A stretch of 64,000 nucleotides of DNA from Burkholderia pyrrocinia (GTDB taxonomy: Bacteria; Pseudomonadota; Gammaproteobacteria; Burkholderiales; Burkholderiaceae): positions 186,001 to 250,000 of the forward strand of contig NZ_CP070978.1 in NCBI RefSeq assembly GCF_018417535.1. Reading direction: 5' to 3'. The notes under the pieces are model-generated. The model saw only the letters and a program-made list of their open reading frames with translations. It was not told the origin of the DNA and made no database searches. Shown piece by piece: positions 16,297 through 24,803 of the stretch. Numbering within the stretch: position 1 is the first letter of the stretch; every line of letters starts with the position of its first letter. The position numbers and the translations under genes were made by a program.

Positions 16297-17955
16297 TTAC
16301 GGGTTGGCTGCCGCGACCGCGGTTCCTGCGTCGAGAATGCCCGAGCCCGCCGGCATCGCGGTGCACGACGTGCCGGCCGCCAGCTTCGCCGCACGCGTGC
16401 CGCCTTGCAGCTTCTGCTGGATCTGCGCGGGCGTGAGGTTGCCGTTCACCGACAGCATCAGCGCGGCGACACCGCTCACTTGCGGCGTCGCAAGGCTGGT
16501 GCCGTTCGCGAGGCCGTAGGTGTCCGAGCCCGGCGTCGTCGTGCCGGTGTTCGACGTCGACAGGATGTTGACGCCCGGCGCGCTCAGCGCGACATCGGCG
16601 CCGAAGTTGCTGAACGATGCGCGGCGGCCCGTCGCGTCGGTCGCGCCGACGCTGATCACGCCGCGGCAGTTCGCGGGCTGGTCGAGCCCGGTCGACAGGC
16701 CGTCGTTGCCGGCCGCGACGACGACGGTCACGCCCTTCGCGGTCACGTCGTCGATGGCCTGCTGGAACGTCGTGCTGCACGCACCGACACCGCCAAGGCT
16801 CAGGTTGATGACCTTCGCGGGCGTCGGGTTCGTCGGTACGCCGTTGACGGCGATGCCGGCCGCCCAGCGCATCGCGTCGGCGATGTCGCTCGTTACGCCG
16901 CCGCACTTGCCGAGCACGCGCACCGGCAGGATCCGGCCGAGCCACGACACGCCGGCGATGCCGGCGCCGTTGTTGGCGGTCGCGCCGATCACGCCCATTA
17001 CGCGCGTGCCGTGCCAGCTGCTGTCGCTCGGTTGGGACTCGCATTGATAGAACGGGCCGTTGGCGTTGCCGAGTTCCTGCTGCGTGACCCAGTCGCCCGG
17101 ATCGGTTGCGTCAGGGCCGCGCGACAGGCCGTTGTTGCTGGTGTTGACGTTGGTGATGAAGCTGTAGCCGGGCAGCAGGTTGCCGACGAGGTCCGCATGC
17201 GGCCGATAGCCGGTGTCGAGCACGGCCGTGACGACGGTCGGCGAACCCTTGGTCGTGTTCCATGCGGGCGGCAGGTCGATGCCGGCGGTCGGGTCGGACA
17301 GGTACCACTGCTGGCTGTAGAGCGGGTCGCTCGGCGTGTCGCGGATCTGCATCGGATGATCCGGTTCCGCGTAGTCGACGTCGGTATCGGCTGCGAACGC
17401 CTGCGCGAGTGCGGTCGCGTCGGTGGCCGCGATGCGCTGGCCGAGCGACAGCACGGCCGCGCCGTTCGAGATCGTCCGCTCGACCTGCACGTTCAGCGGC
17501 GTTTGCGCGACCGAGCTCGCATAGGCGCGTGCGCTGCCGGTCACCGGCGCCGTCCAGCGCGTCATCGAGCGCTGGATCACCGCGTCGAGCCGCGTCCCGC
17601 TGTCGATGGCCGCCATCGCACGCGCGGCCGTCAGCGTCTTCAGCTTGACGATCAGGTGATCGACCGGCGGTTCGACCGGCGCGGTCAGCGCGGCCATCTG
17701 CGCGGCGGCCTGCTGCGTCGAGCACGCGTTGCTGCCGGTCGTGGCGGGCGGGGTCGTGGGCGTGGGCGTGGTGGGGGCGGGGGCGGGGGCAGGCGTCGGC
17801 GCAGGTGCCGCGTTGGATGAAGACGGGTTGCTGCCGTCGCCGCCTCCACCGCCGCAGCCGGCGAGGGGCAGGAGGACGGCGGCGGACAGCATGCCGGCGA
17901 GCACGTGCGCATGAGCGGGGCGCGCCAGCGCGAAATTGAAACGTTTGGCTCTCAT
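16297..17955 (-). CDS. Subtilisin-family (S8) serine protease lipoprotein
   Basis: The product has 552 residues starting MRAKRFNFAL. An N-terminal signal ends in a lipobox (LLPLAGC, Cys34), followed by a Gly run and a Pro/Thr/Ala linker to about residue 75. A propeptide-like region follows to about 215 (VDHLIVKLKT...), then the catalytic domain with Asp247 (AVLDTGY), His315 (SWHGTRVMG), the oxyanion region VVVAAGNDG, and Ser487 (NGTSLATPQVSG). As a lipoprotein with a flexible tether it probably faces the periplasm or the cell surface. Related secreted S8 proteases of Burkholderia/Xanthomonas are virulence-associated, but a lipid anchor differs from freely secreted forms. It is monocistronic. 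Confidence 0.88.
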   Translation of the reverse strand: MRAKRFNFALARPAHAHVLAGMLSAAVLLPLAGCGGGGGDGSNPSSSNAAPAPTPAPAPAPTTPTPTTPPATTGSNACSTQQAAAQMAALTAPVEPPVDHLIVKLKTLTAARAMAAIDSGTRLDAVIQRSMTRWTAPVTGSARAYASSVAQTPLNVQVERTISNGAAVLSLGQRIAATDATALAQAFAADTDVDYAEPDHPMQIRDTPSDPLYSQQWYLSDPTAGIDLPPAWNTTKGSPTVVTAVLDTGYRPHADLVGNLLPGYSFITNVNTSNNGLSRGPDATDPGDWVTQQELGNANGPFYQCESQPSDSSWHGTRVMGVIGATANNGAGIAGVSWLGRILPVRVLGKCGGVTSDIADAMRWAAGIAVNGVPTNPTPAKVINLSLGGVGACSTTFQQAIDDVTAKGVTVVVAAGNDGLSTGLDQPANCRGVISVGATDATGRRASFSNFGADVALSAPGVNILSTSNTGTTTPGSDTYGLANGTSLATPQVSGVAALMLSVNGNLTPAQIQQKLQGGTRAAKLAAGTSCTAMPAGSGILDAGTAVAAANP

Positions 17956-18375
17956 GTTGAAACTCGATCCTCGTAGATAACCGTCGTGCCGGCGGTGGCG
18001 CTGGTCCGGCTGACCCGGACCTTGTCGTTTTTGTGGTGGTCGCGGCAGGCTTGCTGCGACGCGCCATGCACTGGGTAACGGCTTGCGCGGCGGCTTCTTG
18101 AGTACGTTTCGCGAGAAAAACCGGGGTTCGCGCAAACGATTACGTTGCGGCGTTGCGGCATGAACGCCTGTTTGGAACGTGTGGCACAGAACGCGGGGGC
18201 GAGCCCGCAAGCGGCCGGTCGGGCGAAACGTGCGGCGCGGGCCGGTTTGCGCGGCACGGAAAACAGGTCGCGCGGCCGGGCCGCGGTGGAAGCTTGTTTA
18301 CGCTTTCCCTGATGCGATGCGAATTTTGTCGGGCGTACGATCGCGATTCGATCAACGTTTCGTCAGGAGAAAAGC
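17956..18375. other. Divergent intergenic region (420 bp)
   Basis: This is the spacer between the S8 protease and a solute-binding protein gene. It should contain both promoters. The only clear signal I see is the AGGAG ribosome-binding site for the downstream plus-strand gene. Confidence 0.45.
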
Positions 18376-19272
18376 ATGGATCGCCGCTTCCGTTGGCTGG
18401 CTGTCGCGCTGTCCTGTGCGCTGGCGGGTGCCGCGCATGCGCAGGCCCTTACCGGCACGCTGAAAAAGATCAAGGACACGGGCGTCGTGTCGCTGGGCAT
18501 TCGCGAATCGTCGGTGCCGTTTTCGTATTCGGACAACCAGCAGAAGAACATCGGCTATTCGCGAGACATCGCGTCGCGCATCATCGACCAGTTGAAGACG
18601 GAACTGAACGCGCCGAATCTCACGGTGAAGGAAATTCCGATCACGTCGCAGAACCGGATTCCGCTGCTGCAGAACGGGACGATCGATTTCGAATGCGGAT
18701 CGACGACGAACACGCTCGAGCGGCAAAAGCAGGCCGCGTTCTCGAACAGCATCTTTCTGTACGGCATCCGCTTCAGCACGCGCAAGGATTCGGGCGTGAA
18801 GGACTTCGCGGACCTGGCCGGCAAGACGGTCGCGACGACGGCCGGCACGTCGGACGAGCGCCTGCTGCGCAAGCTCAACGAAGAGAAGGCGATGAACATG
18901 ACGATCATCAGCGCGAAGGATCACGCCGAAGCGTTCATGAACGTCACGACCGGGCGCGCGGTGGCGTTCGTGATGGACGAACCGCTGCTGTACGGCGAGA
19001 TCGCGAAGGACCGCAACCCGGGCGCGTACACGGTGACGGGCACGCCGCTCGTCCACGAGAACTACGCGTGCATGATGCGCAGGGACGATCCGCCGTTCAA
19101 GCATGTCGTCGACGGCGTGATCGCGAAGATGCAGACGTCGGGTGCGGCCGAGAAGCTTTACAACCAGTGGTTCACGCAGCCGATTCCGCCGAAGGGCGTG
19201 AGTCTCGATTATCCGCTGTCGGCGGAGATGAAGCAGTTGTTCAGGAATCCGACGGACCAGGCGCAGTATTGA
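18376..19272 (+). CDS. Glutamate/aspartate-type periplasmic solute-binding protein (GltI-like)
   Basis: The product has 298 residues with AGGAG before ATG. The Sec signal peptide ends at AAHAQA (about residue 23). Family-3 binding-protein features follow: GVVSLGIRESSVPFSYSDNQ, IGYSRDIASRIID, IDFECGSTTNTLERQK, and FVMDEPLLYGEIAKD. The CGSTTNT and R..K pattern matches GltI/BztA-type acidic amino acid binders. No permease or ATPase gene follows; the next operon has its own binding protein and a terminator lies between, so this one is an orphan or serves a transporter elsewhere. Confidence 0.85.
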   Translation: MDRRFRWLAVALSCALAGAAHAQALTGTLKKIKDTGVVSLGIRESSVPFSYSDNQQKNIGYSRDIASRIIDQLKTELNAPNLTVKEIPITSQNRIPLLQNGTIDFECGSTTNTLERQKQAAFSNSIFLYGIRFSTRKDSGVKDFADLAGKTVATTAGTSDERLLRKLNEEKAMNMTIISAKDHAEAFMNVTTGRAVAFVMDEPLLYGEIAKDRNPGAYTVTGTPLVHENYACMMRRDDPPFKHVVDGVIAKMQTSGAAEKLYNQWFTQPIPPKGVSLDYPLSAEMKQLFRNPTDQAQY

Positions 19273-19344
19273 TCGTTATCTAGCAGTGTGGCAGGGTCCG
19301 GTGTGTCGTTCTGCCGATCCCTGCAGTCGATGCGCGCCGCGTAT

Positions 19345-19365
19345 GCCGGCTGACGAGCCGGCTTT
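19345..19365 (+). terminator. Terminator after the GltI-like gene
   Basis: A 7-bp perfect stem (gccggct / agccggc) with a 4-nt loop is followed by TTT, about 72 nt after the stop codon. Confidence 0.5.
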
Positions 19366-19590
19366 CATCTCGGCTGCGTTGCAGAAATCGTCGCGTCCGC
19401 AATGGGCGCGCGCACCTCGGCGGTGACCCTTCGGGATCGCCGCCTTCTCCCGTTCATTTCTCCCCGTCCTGAAACTCGCGTCCGGCACCGGACGATGGCG
19501 CATCTGCGCGCGGATGATTCGCGCACGGCGACGCCGTTTCCCGCGTAAACCCGGATTCAGTTATCAATTTTAACTGGTCAGAATCGGCCG

Positions 19591-19607
19591 AAATTGTTCA
19601 ACAATTT
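19591..19607. promoter_or_regulatory. Palindromic operator of the ABC-amidase-ectC-like operon
   Basis: A 17-bp perfect palindrome (AAATTGTTCAACAATTT) centred at 19599. Its 13-bp core ATTGTTCAACAAT recurs exactly at 25753-25765 in front of the DUF1989-gntR operon. Form and spacing are those of FCD-type GntR operators; the GntR gene at 24051 is the natural candidate. Confidence 0.75.
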
Positions 19608-19700
19608 TCGGTGAAAAATCTCGCGAACCCGCATGTGGCGGTGCGCGGGAAGCGTTGCGATGTCTGTACGCAGGAGCCGAAAAACCTCAGGAGCCACGCA

Positions 19701-20543
19701 ATGCCCGGTCAGTTCTCGTTTCGACGTTTTCTCGGCGGCGCGCTTGTGCCGCTGGCTTTCGCGTGCTCGCTCGCGTCGGCGGCATCGCTGCAGACGGTGC
19801 GGCCCGGCACGCTCCTGGTCGGCTCCGACCTGACCTATCCGCCTTACGCGTACCTGGACGGCGGCAAGCCGGCCGGCTTCGACGCCGAGTTTTCGCGGCT
19901 GCTCGCGCGCCACCTGAAGCTCGAACCGGTTTTCCTCGACACGCGCTTCCCCGACCTGATCCTCGGGATGAAGGCGCGCCGCTTCGATGTCGTCGCGTCG
20001 GCGCTCTACGTGACGCCCGATCGTTTGAAGCAGGTCGATTTCGTGCCGTACCTGAAGACGGGCGCGTCGCTGCTCGTCGCGAAGGGCAGCGCGTACCTGC
20101 CGAAAACGCCGCAGGACCTGTGCGGCAAGCGTGTCGGCACGATCAAGGGCGCGTCGTGGACGCCGAAGCTGCGCGCGGTCTCGCAGGACACCTGCAAGGC
20201 GGCCGGTCGCGGCGAGATCGCGATTCTCGAGTTTCCGACCTCGCCGGAAGCGACGTCCGCGCTGATGTCGAAGGCCGTCGACGTGCAGATCGAGGATACG
20301 GCCGTCGCGCAGGGCATTCCGAAGCAGACGAACGGGCGTGTCGAGCTCAGCTCGACGACGCTGCTGTATCCGATCGTCATCGGCCTCGGCGTGACGAAGG
20401 GTGACGCGGGCCTGCAACGCGCGCTGGAGGGGGCGCTGGACGACGCGAAGCACAGCGGCGAGTACGACAGCCTCGTGAAGAAGTACGGGTTGCAGGTGCC
20501 GACCAATGCCGACGTCGCGAACGCGCTCGGCACGGCGAAGTAG
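19701..20543 (+). CDS. Periplasmic amino-acid-type solute-binding protein of the ectC-like operon
   Basis: The product has 280 residues with AGGAG 7 nt before ATG. The Sec signal peptide ends near SLASAAS. It is a family-3 binding protein: GTLLVGSDLTYPPYAYLDGG, GFDAEFSRLLARHL, RFDVVASALYVTPDRLKQVDFVPYL (read in parts), GKRVGTIKGASW. It is the first gene of an operon with the fused permease-ATPase (106-bp gap), amidase and EctC-like genes, and an operator palindrome lies upstream. It should deliver a small, probably amino-acid-like, nitrogen compound to the importer. Confidence 0.87.
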   Translation: MPGQFSFRRFLGGALVPLAFACSLASAASLQTVRPGTLLVGSDLTYPPYAYLDGGKPAGFDAEFSRLLARHLKLEPVFLDTRFPDLILGMKARRFDVVASALYVTPDRLKQVDFVPYLKTGASLLVAKGSAYLPKTPQDLCGKRVGTIKGASWTPKLRAVSQDTCKAAGRGEIAILEFPTSPEATSALMSKAVDVQIEDTAVAQGIPKQTNGRVELSSTTLLYPIVIGLGVTKGDAGLQRALEGALDDAKHSGEYDSLVKKYGLQVPTNADVANALGTAK

Positions 20544-20649
20544 TCGCGAAGCGGCAACCGCGCGCCGTGCCGGCGCGCGCGCTCGCCCGCCCGGACGCAC
20601 GACCCGCGCCGGGCGCTTGCATCACCTATCCGCGGTTGAGGAGTCTTCG

Positions 20650-22152
20650 ATGCAGTTCGATTGGCACTACGCGTTACAACTCTTGTGGGACAGGGATTTC
20701 TGGCGTGCCTGCGTCGTCGTCGTGAAGCTCAGCGTATCCGCCTGGTTGCTCGGCGTGTTGCTCGGCTTCCCGGTGGCGCTTGCGAGGCAGTCGCACCATG
20801 CGCTGCTGAAGCGCGCCGCGAGCATGTACATCTGGTTCTTCCGGAGTCTGCCGTTGCTGGTGCTGCTCGTGTTCATCTACAACCTGCCGCAGGTGTTTCC
20901 CGCCACCAGCGCGGTGTTGTCCGATCCATTCACGGCCGGCTTGATCGCGATGGTGCTGAGCGAGACCGCCTATTTCGCGGAGATCCATCGCGGCGGGATC
21001 CTGTCCGTGCCGCGCGGGCAGCTCGAAGCCGGCCGCGCGCTCGGCATCCGCTTCACGGGTATCCAGCGGATGATCGTGGTGCCGCAGGCGATTCGCGTCG
21101 CGCTGCCCGCGCTCGCGAACGAATTCATCACGATCGTGAAGCTGACGTCGCTCGTGTCGGTGATCTCGCTCGCCGAGATCCTGCTCGTCGGGCAGCGGCT
21201 GTACACGCAGAACTTCCTCGTGTTCGAAACGATGCTGGCTGTCGCGTTTTATTACGTGCTGATCGTCACGGTGTTCAGCCGACTGCTCGGGTATCTCGAA
21301 CGGTACCTCGACGTCAGCCTCCGCACGCCGGCCCAGGCCGGCCCCGCGACCATTGCACTGCCGCTGTCGACGCCTGCCGTCGCGCCGCGACAACGCGCGA
21401 GTGCCGAATTCGCGTTGCGGCTGAAAGGCGTCCAGCAGCGCTACGGTCGCCACGAAGTGCTGAAGGATATCCATCTCGATGTCGCGCCGGGGCAGGTCGT
21501 ATCGATCATCGGCCCGTCGGGTTCGGGCAAGACGTCGCTGATCCGCACCGTCAACGGCCTCGCGCCGGTGAACGCGGGCGAGATCGATCTGTACGGCGAG
21601 CCATTCATCCGTGCGACGGGCGTGCATCCGCCGCGTGTGCCGCACGACCGGATCCTCGACATCGGCATGGTGTTCCAGAGCTTCAACCTGTTCCCGCATC
21701 GCACGGCGTTGCAGAACGTGATGATGGCGCCGTGCTATCACCGGCAGGCCGATACGGAGGCGATCCGGCTGCAGGCACTGTCGCTGCTGTCGAAGGTCGG
21801 GATGCTCGACCACGCGAACAAGTACCCGCATCAGCTGTCGGGCGGCCAGCAGCAGCGTGTGGCGATCGCGCGGGCGCTCGCCACGCGGCCGTCGATCATG
21901 CTGTTCGACGAGCCGACGTCGGCGCTCGATCCGGAGCTCGTCGGCGAAGTACTGAAAGTGGTCGAGACGCTCGCGAAGGAGGGGATGACGATGATCATCG
22001 TGACGCACGAGATGAACTTTGCGTTCAAGGTATCCGACCGGATCGTCTTCATGGAGAACGGCCGGATCCTGTACGACGTGCCGCCCGAGCGGATTCGTGC
22101 CAGCGCCGATGCGCGCGTGAAGGACTTTCTGCGGCACGTCCATTTCGCATGA
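20650..22152 (+). CDS. ABC importer: permease fused to ATPase in one polypeptide
   Basis: The product has 500 residues with GAGGAG before ATG. Residues 1 to about 225 are a HisM/GlnP-type permease with about five helices and the EAA loop (QLEAGRALGIRFTGIQRMIVV, read in parts). A 30-residue Ala/Pro linker follows. Residues from about 255 are a complete ATPase: Walker A GPSGSGKTSL, Q-loop MVFQSFNLF, signature LSGGQQQRVAIARAL, Walker B IMLFDEPTSALDPE, switch His in VTHEM. The usual separate permease and ATPase genes are merged; a homodimer would supply two of each. The frame is continuous, so this is a real fusion and not a sequencing artefact. It imports the ligand of the preceding binding protein. 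Confidence 0.9.
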   Translation: MQFDWHYALQLLWDRDFWRACVVVVKLSVSAWLLGVLLGFPVALARQSHHALLKRAASMYIWFFRSLPLLVLLVFIYNLPQVFPATSAVLSDPFTAGLIAMVLSETAYFAEIHRGGILSVPRGQLEAGRALGIRFTGIQRMIVVPQAIRVALPALANEFITIVKLTSLVSVISLAEILLVGQRLYTQNFLVFETMLAVAFYYVLIVTVFSRLLGYLERYLDVSLRTPAQAGPATIALPLSTPAVAPRQRASAEFALRLKGVQQRYGRHEVLKDIHLDVAPGQVVSIIGPSGSGKTSLIRTVNGLAPVNAGEIDLYGEPFIRATGVHPPRVPHDRILDIGMVFQSFNLFPHRTALQNVMMAPCYHRQADTEAIRLQALSLLSKVGMLDHANKYPHQLSGGQQQRVAIARALATRPSIMLFDEPTSALDPELVGEVLKVVETLAKEGMTMIIVTHEMNFAFKVSDRIVFMENGRILYDVPPERIRASADARVKDFLRHVHFA

Positions 22153-22182
22153 ACCGCAACGAACGATCAGCGAGGAACGACA

Positions 22183-23523
22183 ATGGACGCCCCTGATTTC
22201 CGGCATCCCGACGCGAACGGGCAGGCATGCGTCGAGCGGTTGCGCACCAGCCTCGCGCGTGCCGATGCACATCCTGACGACATCGGGACGGCATGGCTCG
22301 CACGGTGCGACAAAGCGGCGCTGGACGAGGCGCGTGCAGCGGATGCATCGGCACGCCGCGATGCGTCCGCCGTACCGCTGGCCGGCGCGGTGCTGACGGT
22401 CAAGGCGTGTTTCGATAGCGAAGGCTGGGTCACGCACGCGGGCTCACGCGTCCTTGCCGGCGGCCCGCCTGCGCGAGCCGATGCCGCGCTCGTGGCGGCG
22501 CTGCGTCGCGCCGGCGCGGTGCGAATTGCTCAAACCGCGATGACCGAGTTCGCGTACGGCGCGCTCGGCGTGAACCGCGCATACGGCACGCCCGCGACGC
22601 CGCTCGATGCGCGACGCGAGCGCGTGGCCGGCGGATCGAGTTCGGGCGCGGCGGTGTCGGTGGCGCTCGGCGCGGCCGATCTGTCGATCGGCTCGGACAC
22701 GAGCGGATCGGCGCGCATTCCGGCCGCGTTCTGCGGCGTGGCCGGCTTCAAGCCGTCGCGCGGCCGCTATCCCGATGCGGGCATGCGTTTCCTGTCGACG
22801 ACGTTCGACGTGCCGGGGATCCTGGCCGCGACGGCTCGCATGTGCCGGCGGGTCGATGCGGTGCTGCATGGCCGCGCCGCTGGCCGGCCCGTGCCGGCGA
22901 GCATCAAGGACCTGCATTTCATCGTCCCCGAGCGCTTCGCGACGGACGACGTCGACCCGGCCGTCGGACAGGCATTCGACACGTGGCTGTCGCGGCTGTC
23001 CGCACAGGGCGCGCGCATCGAGCGCAAGCGGCTCGATTGTGCGGTCGAGGCCGGCGCCGTCGCGCGGGCGGGAGGCATCATCGCGGCTGAAGCGTTCATG
23101 CTGCATCGCACGCTGATGGAAACGGCCGCGGATCGTTACGATCCGCTGGTCGGCCCGCGCATCGCGGCCGGTGAGCACGTGCGCGCGCACGACTATGCGG
23201 CCGCGCTGTTGCGCCTGGCGGCGCTGGCCGATGCGTACCACGCGGAACTCGGCGATGCGCATGCGGTACTGACGCCGACGGTGCCGATGCTGCCGCCGCG
23301 CATTGCCGATCTGGCTGACGAGACCGCGTATCTCGCGGCGAACGCACGCGCGTTCCGTCTGACCGAATTTGCGAACCGGCTGGACCTGCCGAGCATCAGT
23401 GTGCCGGGCGACTGTCGACAGAAGCGGCCGATAGGCCTGCTGCTGACGGGCCGCCGCGGCGACGACGCGCGGCTGCTCGATGCGGCGGTGCTGGTCGAGC
23501 GTGCATTGACGGATTCCGAATGA
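22183..23523 (+). CDS. Amidase-signature (AS) family hydrolase
   Basis: The product has 446 residues. The Ser-cisSer-Lys triad is recognisable: Lys74 (LTVKACFD), the Ser of GGSSSG (152-154) and nucleophile Ser176 (SDTSGSARIPAAFCGVAGFKPS). It hydrolyses an amide or urea-type C-N bond in the cytoplasm; AtzF-, GatA- or DUR1/2-like specificities cannot be distinguished. It lies 30 bp after the importer fusion and 61 bp before the EctC-like gene, so one transcript is likely. It would release ammonia or open an acylated product derived from the imported compound. Confidence 0.85.
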   Translation: MDAPDFRHPDANGQACVERLRTSLARADAHPDDIGTAWLARCDKAALDEARAADASARRDASAVPLAGAVLTVKACFDSEGWVTHAGSRVLAGGPPARADAALVAALRRAGAVRIAQTAMTEFAYGALGVNRAYGTPATPLDARRERVAGGSSSGAAVSVALGAADLSIGSDTSGSARIPAAFCGVAGFKPSRGRYPDAGMRFLSTTFDVPGILAATARMCRRVDAVLHGRAAGRPVPASIKDLHFIVPERFATDDVDPAVGQAFDTWLSRLSAQGARIERKRLDCAVEAGAVARAGGIIAAEAFMLHRTLMETAADRYDPLVGPRIAAGEHVRAHDYAAALLRLAALADAYHAELGDAHAVLTPTVPMLPPRIADLADETAYLAANARAFRLTEFANRLDLPSISVPGDCRQKRPIGLLLTGRRGDDARLLDAAVLVERALTDSE

Positions 23524-23584
23524 ACCGATTTCCGGCGGCAAGCATCGTCTTGCCATTTCTCATCGTTATTATTCAGAGGTGCTC

Positions 23585-23983
23585 ATGATCGTCGTAAGGT
23601 CAGCCGATATCGCCCATACCGAACGCCACGCGCACGGACCGGGCTGGGACAGCAAGCGCATGATCGTCAAGCAGGACGGCGTCGGCTATTCCGTTCACGA
23701 GACGCGCGTGCAGGAAGGAGCGGAATTGCATCTGCACTACAAGCATCACTTCGAAACCAACTACTGCGTGGCGGGTGAAGGGGAAGTCGTCGAAACGGCG
23801 ACCGGCAACGTGCACCGGATCACGCCCGGCACGATCTACGCGCTGAACCTGAACGATCCGCACATCCTGCGGGCGACGCGCGGCGATCTGCATCTCGTGT
23901 GCGTGTTCAATCCGCCGCTGACGGGGCTCGAGACGCATCGCGACGACGGCAGTTACGCGCTGCCGGCGGGCGAGGAAGCCTGA
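23585..23983 (+). CDS. Ectoine-synthase-like cupin (solitary EctC homologue)
   Basis: The product has 132 residues from ATG at 23585 with AGAGG upstream; a GTG two codons earlier is possible. Sequence and numbering match EctC: the metal ligands known from the Paenibacillus lautus enzyme are all in place (Glu57, Tyr85, His93), as are Trp21, Arg25, Thr40 and Tyr52. EctC closes N-gamma-acetyl-diaminobutyrate to ectoine. No ectA, ectB or ectD is present, and the gene is embedded with an importer, an amidase and a nitrogen-associated DUF1989 protein. A ring-opening or related cyclic-amidine reaction in catabolism is therefore more plausible than osmolyte synthesis. Fold assignment is firm; reaction is inferred. 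Confidence 0.85.
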   Translation: MIVVRSADIAHTERHAHGPGWDSKRMIVKQDGVGYSVHETRVQEGAELHLHYKHHFETNYCVAGEGEVVETATGNVHRITPGTIYALNLNDPHILRATRGDLHLVCVFNPPLTGLETHRDDGSYALPAGEEA

Positions 23984-24002
23984 CGGCGCTGGATGCCGGG
24001 TT

Positions 24003-24031
24003 CGTGCGTGCCGCGTTGCGCGGCACGCACG
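24003..24031. terminator. Hairpin between convergent ectC-like and gntR genes
   Basis: A 13-bp perfect stem (cgtgcgtgccgcg / cgcggcacgcacg) with TTG loop lies in the 67-bp convergent gap. It probably serves both operons; no U-tract. Confidence 0.6.
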
Positions 24032-24050
24032 CGGGTGGCAGGACGCCGGC

Positions 24051-24725
24051 TCAGGCCGCTTCGCGCTGGCTACGCCTGATCGCGTCGAGCAGCATCCGCT
24101 CGGAATCGTCGAGATAGCGTGCGAGCGCGGTGACGGCTTCGCCGCGACGGTTCTGCGTGAGCAGTTCATAGATCCGGTATTCGCGCTGGATCCAGTCGGC
24201 CGTCTGCACGCGCTTTTCGTCGGGATCGGACGCGAATACGAGGCGCAGCTGCGCCGAGATGGTCCGGAAGAATTCGTCGAGCAGCGCCGACTTCTGCAGG
24301 GCGACGATATGCTGGTGAAACCGCAGGCTGTGCGTGCCGACCGCCTGCCAGTTCTCCTTGTCGAGTTCGCGCTCGGCGGCGCGGATGGCCGCCTGCATTT
24401 TCTCGAGCAGCGCCGGCTGTGCGAGTTCGGCCGTATTCAGCGCATGCAGTTCGAGCGTGCGGCGCGCGACATAGAGATCGCGCACGTCCTGGCGATTGAG
24501 CGTGCGTACGACGACGCCCTTGTGCCGCACGAACGTGACGAGCCCTTCGCGGCCGAGCTGGTGCAGGACTTCGCGAAGCGAGTTGCGCGACGTATCGTAT
24601 TCGGCCGCGAGGTCCATCTCGATCAGCGCGGTGCCGGGCGGCAGCTTGCCGCTGATGATGTGTTCGCGCAGTTGATGGCTGATCCGGTCGGCGACCGATT
24701 GTCCTCGCGCTTTTTCGCTTGCCAT
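24051..24725 (-). CDS. GntR-family regulator, FCD (FadR) subfamily
   Basis: The product has 224 residues with GGAG upstream of ATG. The N-terminal winged helix is typical (QSVADRISHQLREHIISGKL, then YDTSRNSLREVLHQLGREGLV and the wing FVRHKGVVVRTL). The C-terminal FCD domain is all-helical, with DLYVARRTLELHAL, HSLRFHQHIVAL and REYRIYELL supplying the usual metal/ligand-binding Asp and His positions. It follows the DUF1989 gene by 78 bp in the same operon and converges on the importer operon. It is the probable repressor acting at the two ATTGTTCAACAAT palindromes, with the imported compound or a breakdown product as inducer. Confidence 0.87.
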   Translation of the reverse strand: MASEKARGQSVADRISHQLREHIISGKLPPGTALIEMDLAAEYDTSRNSLREVLHQLGREGLVTFVRHKGVVVRTLNRQDVRDLYVARRTLELHALNTAELAQPALLEKMQAAIRAAERELDKENWQAVGTHSLRFHQHIVALQKSALLDEFFRTISAQLRLVFASDPDEKRVQTADWIQREYRIYELLTQNRRGEAVTALARYLDDSERMLLDAIRRSQREAA

Positions 24726-24803
24726 GCTGTTCGTTTGCTCCTCTCCTGATCGTATGCCGCCGGCGTGGCCGGCCGGCGGCGTTGCGTCATTCTACGGGCT
24801 TTG

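Larger units (their letters stand above)
19273..19700. other. Intergenic region (428 bp) carrying a terminator and an operator
   Basis: It contains the terminator of the GltI-like gene at its left and, 94 bp before the next start codon, a 17-bp palindrome shared in its 13-bp core with the DUF1989 promoter region. No gene seen. Confidence 0.5.

Noticed and set aside
17740..17830. GC-rich direct repeats resembling a tandem repeat
   Set aside because: They encode the Pro/Thr/Ala linker of the S8 lipoprotein, so no separate repeat element is needed.
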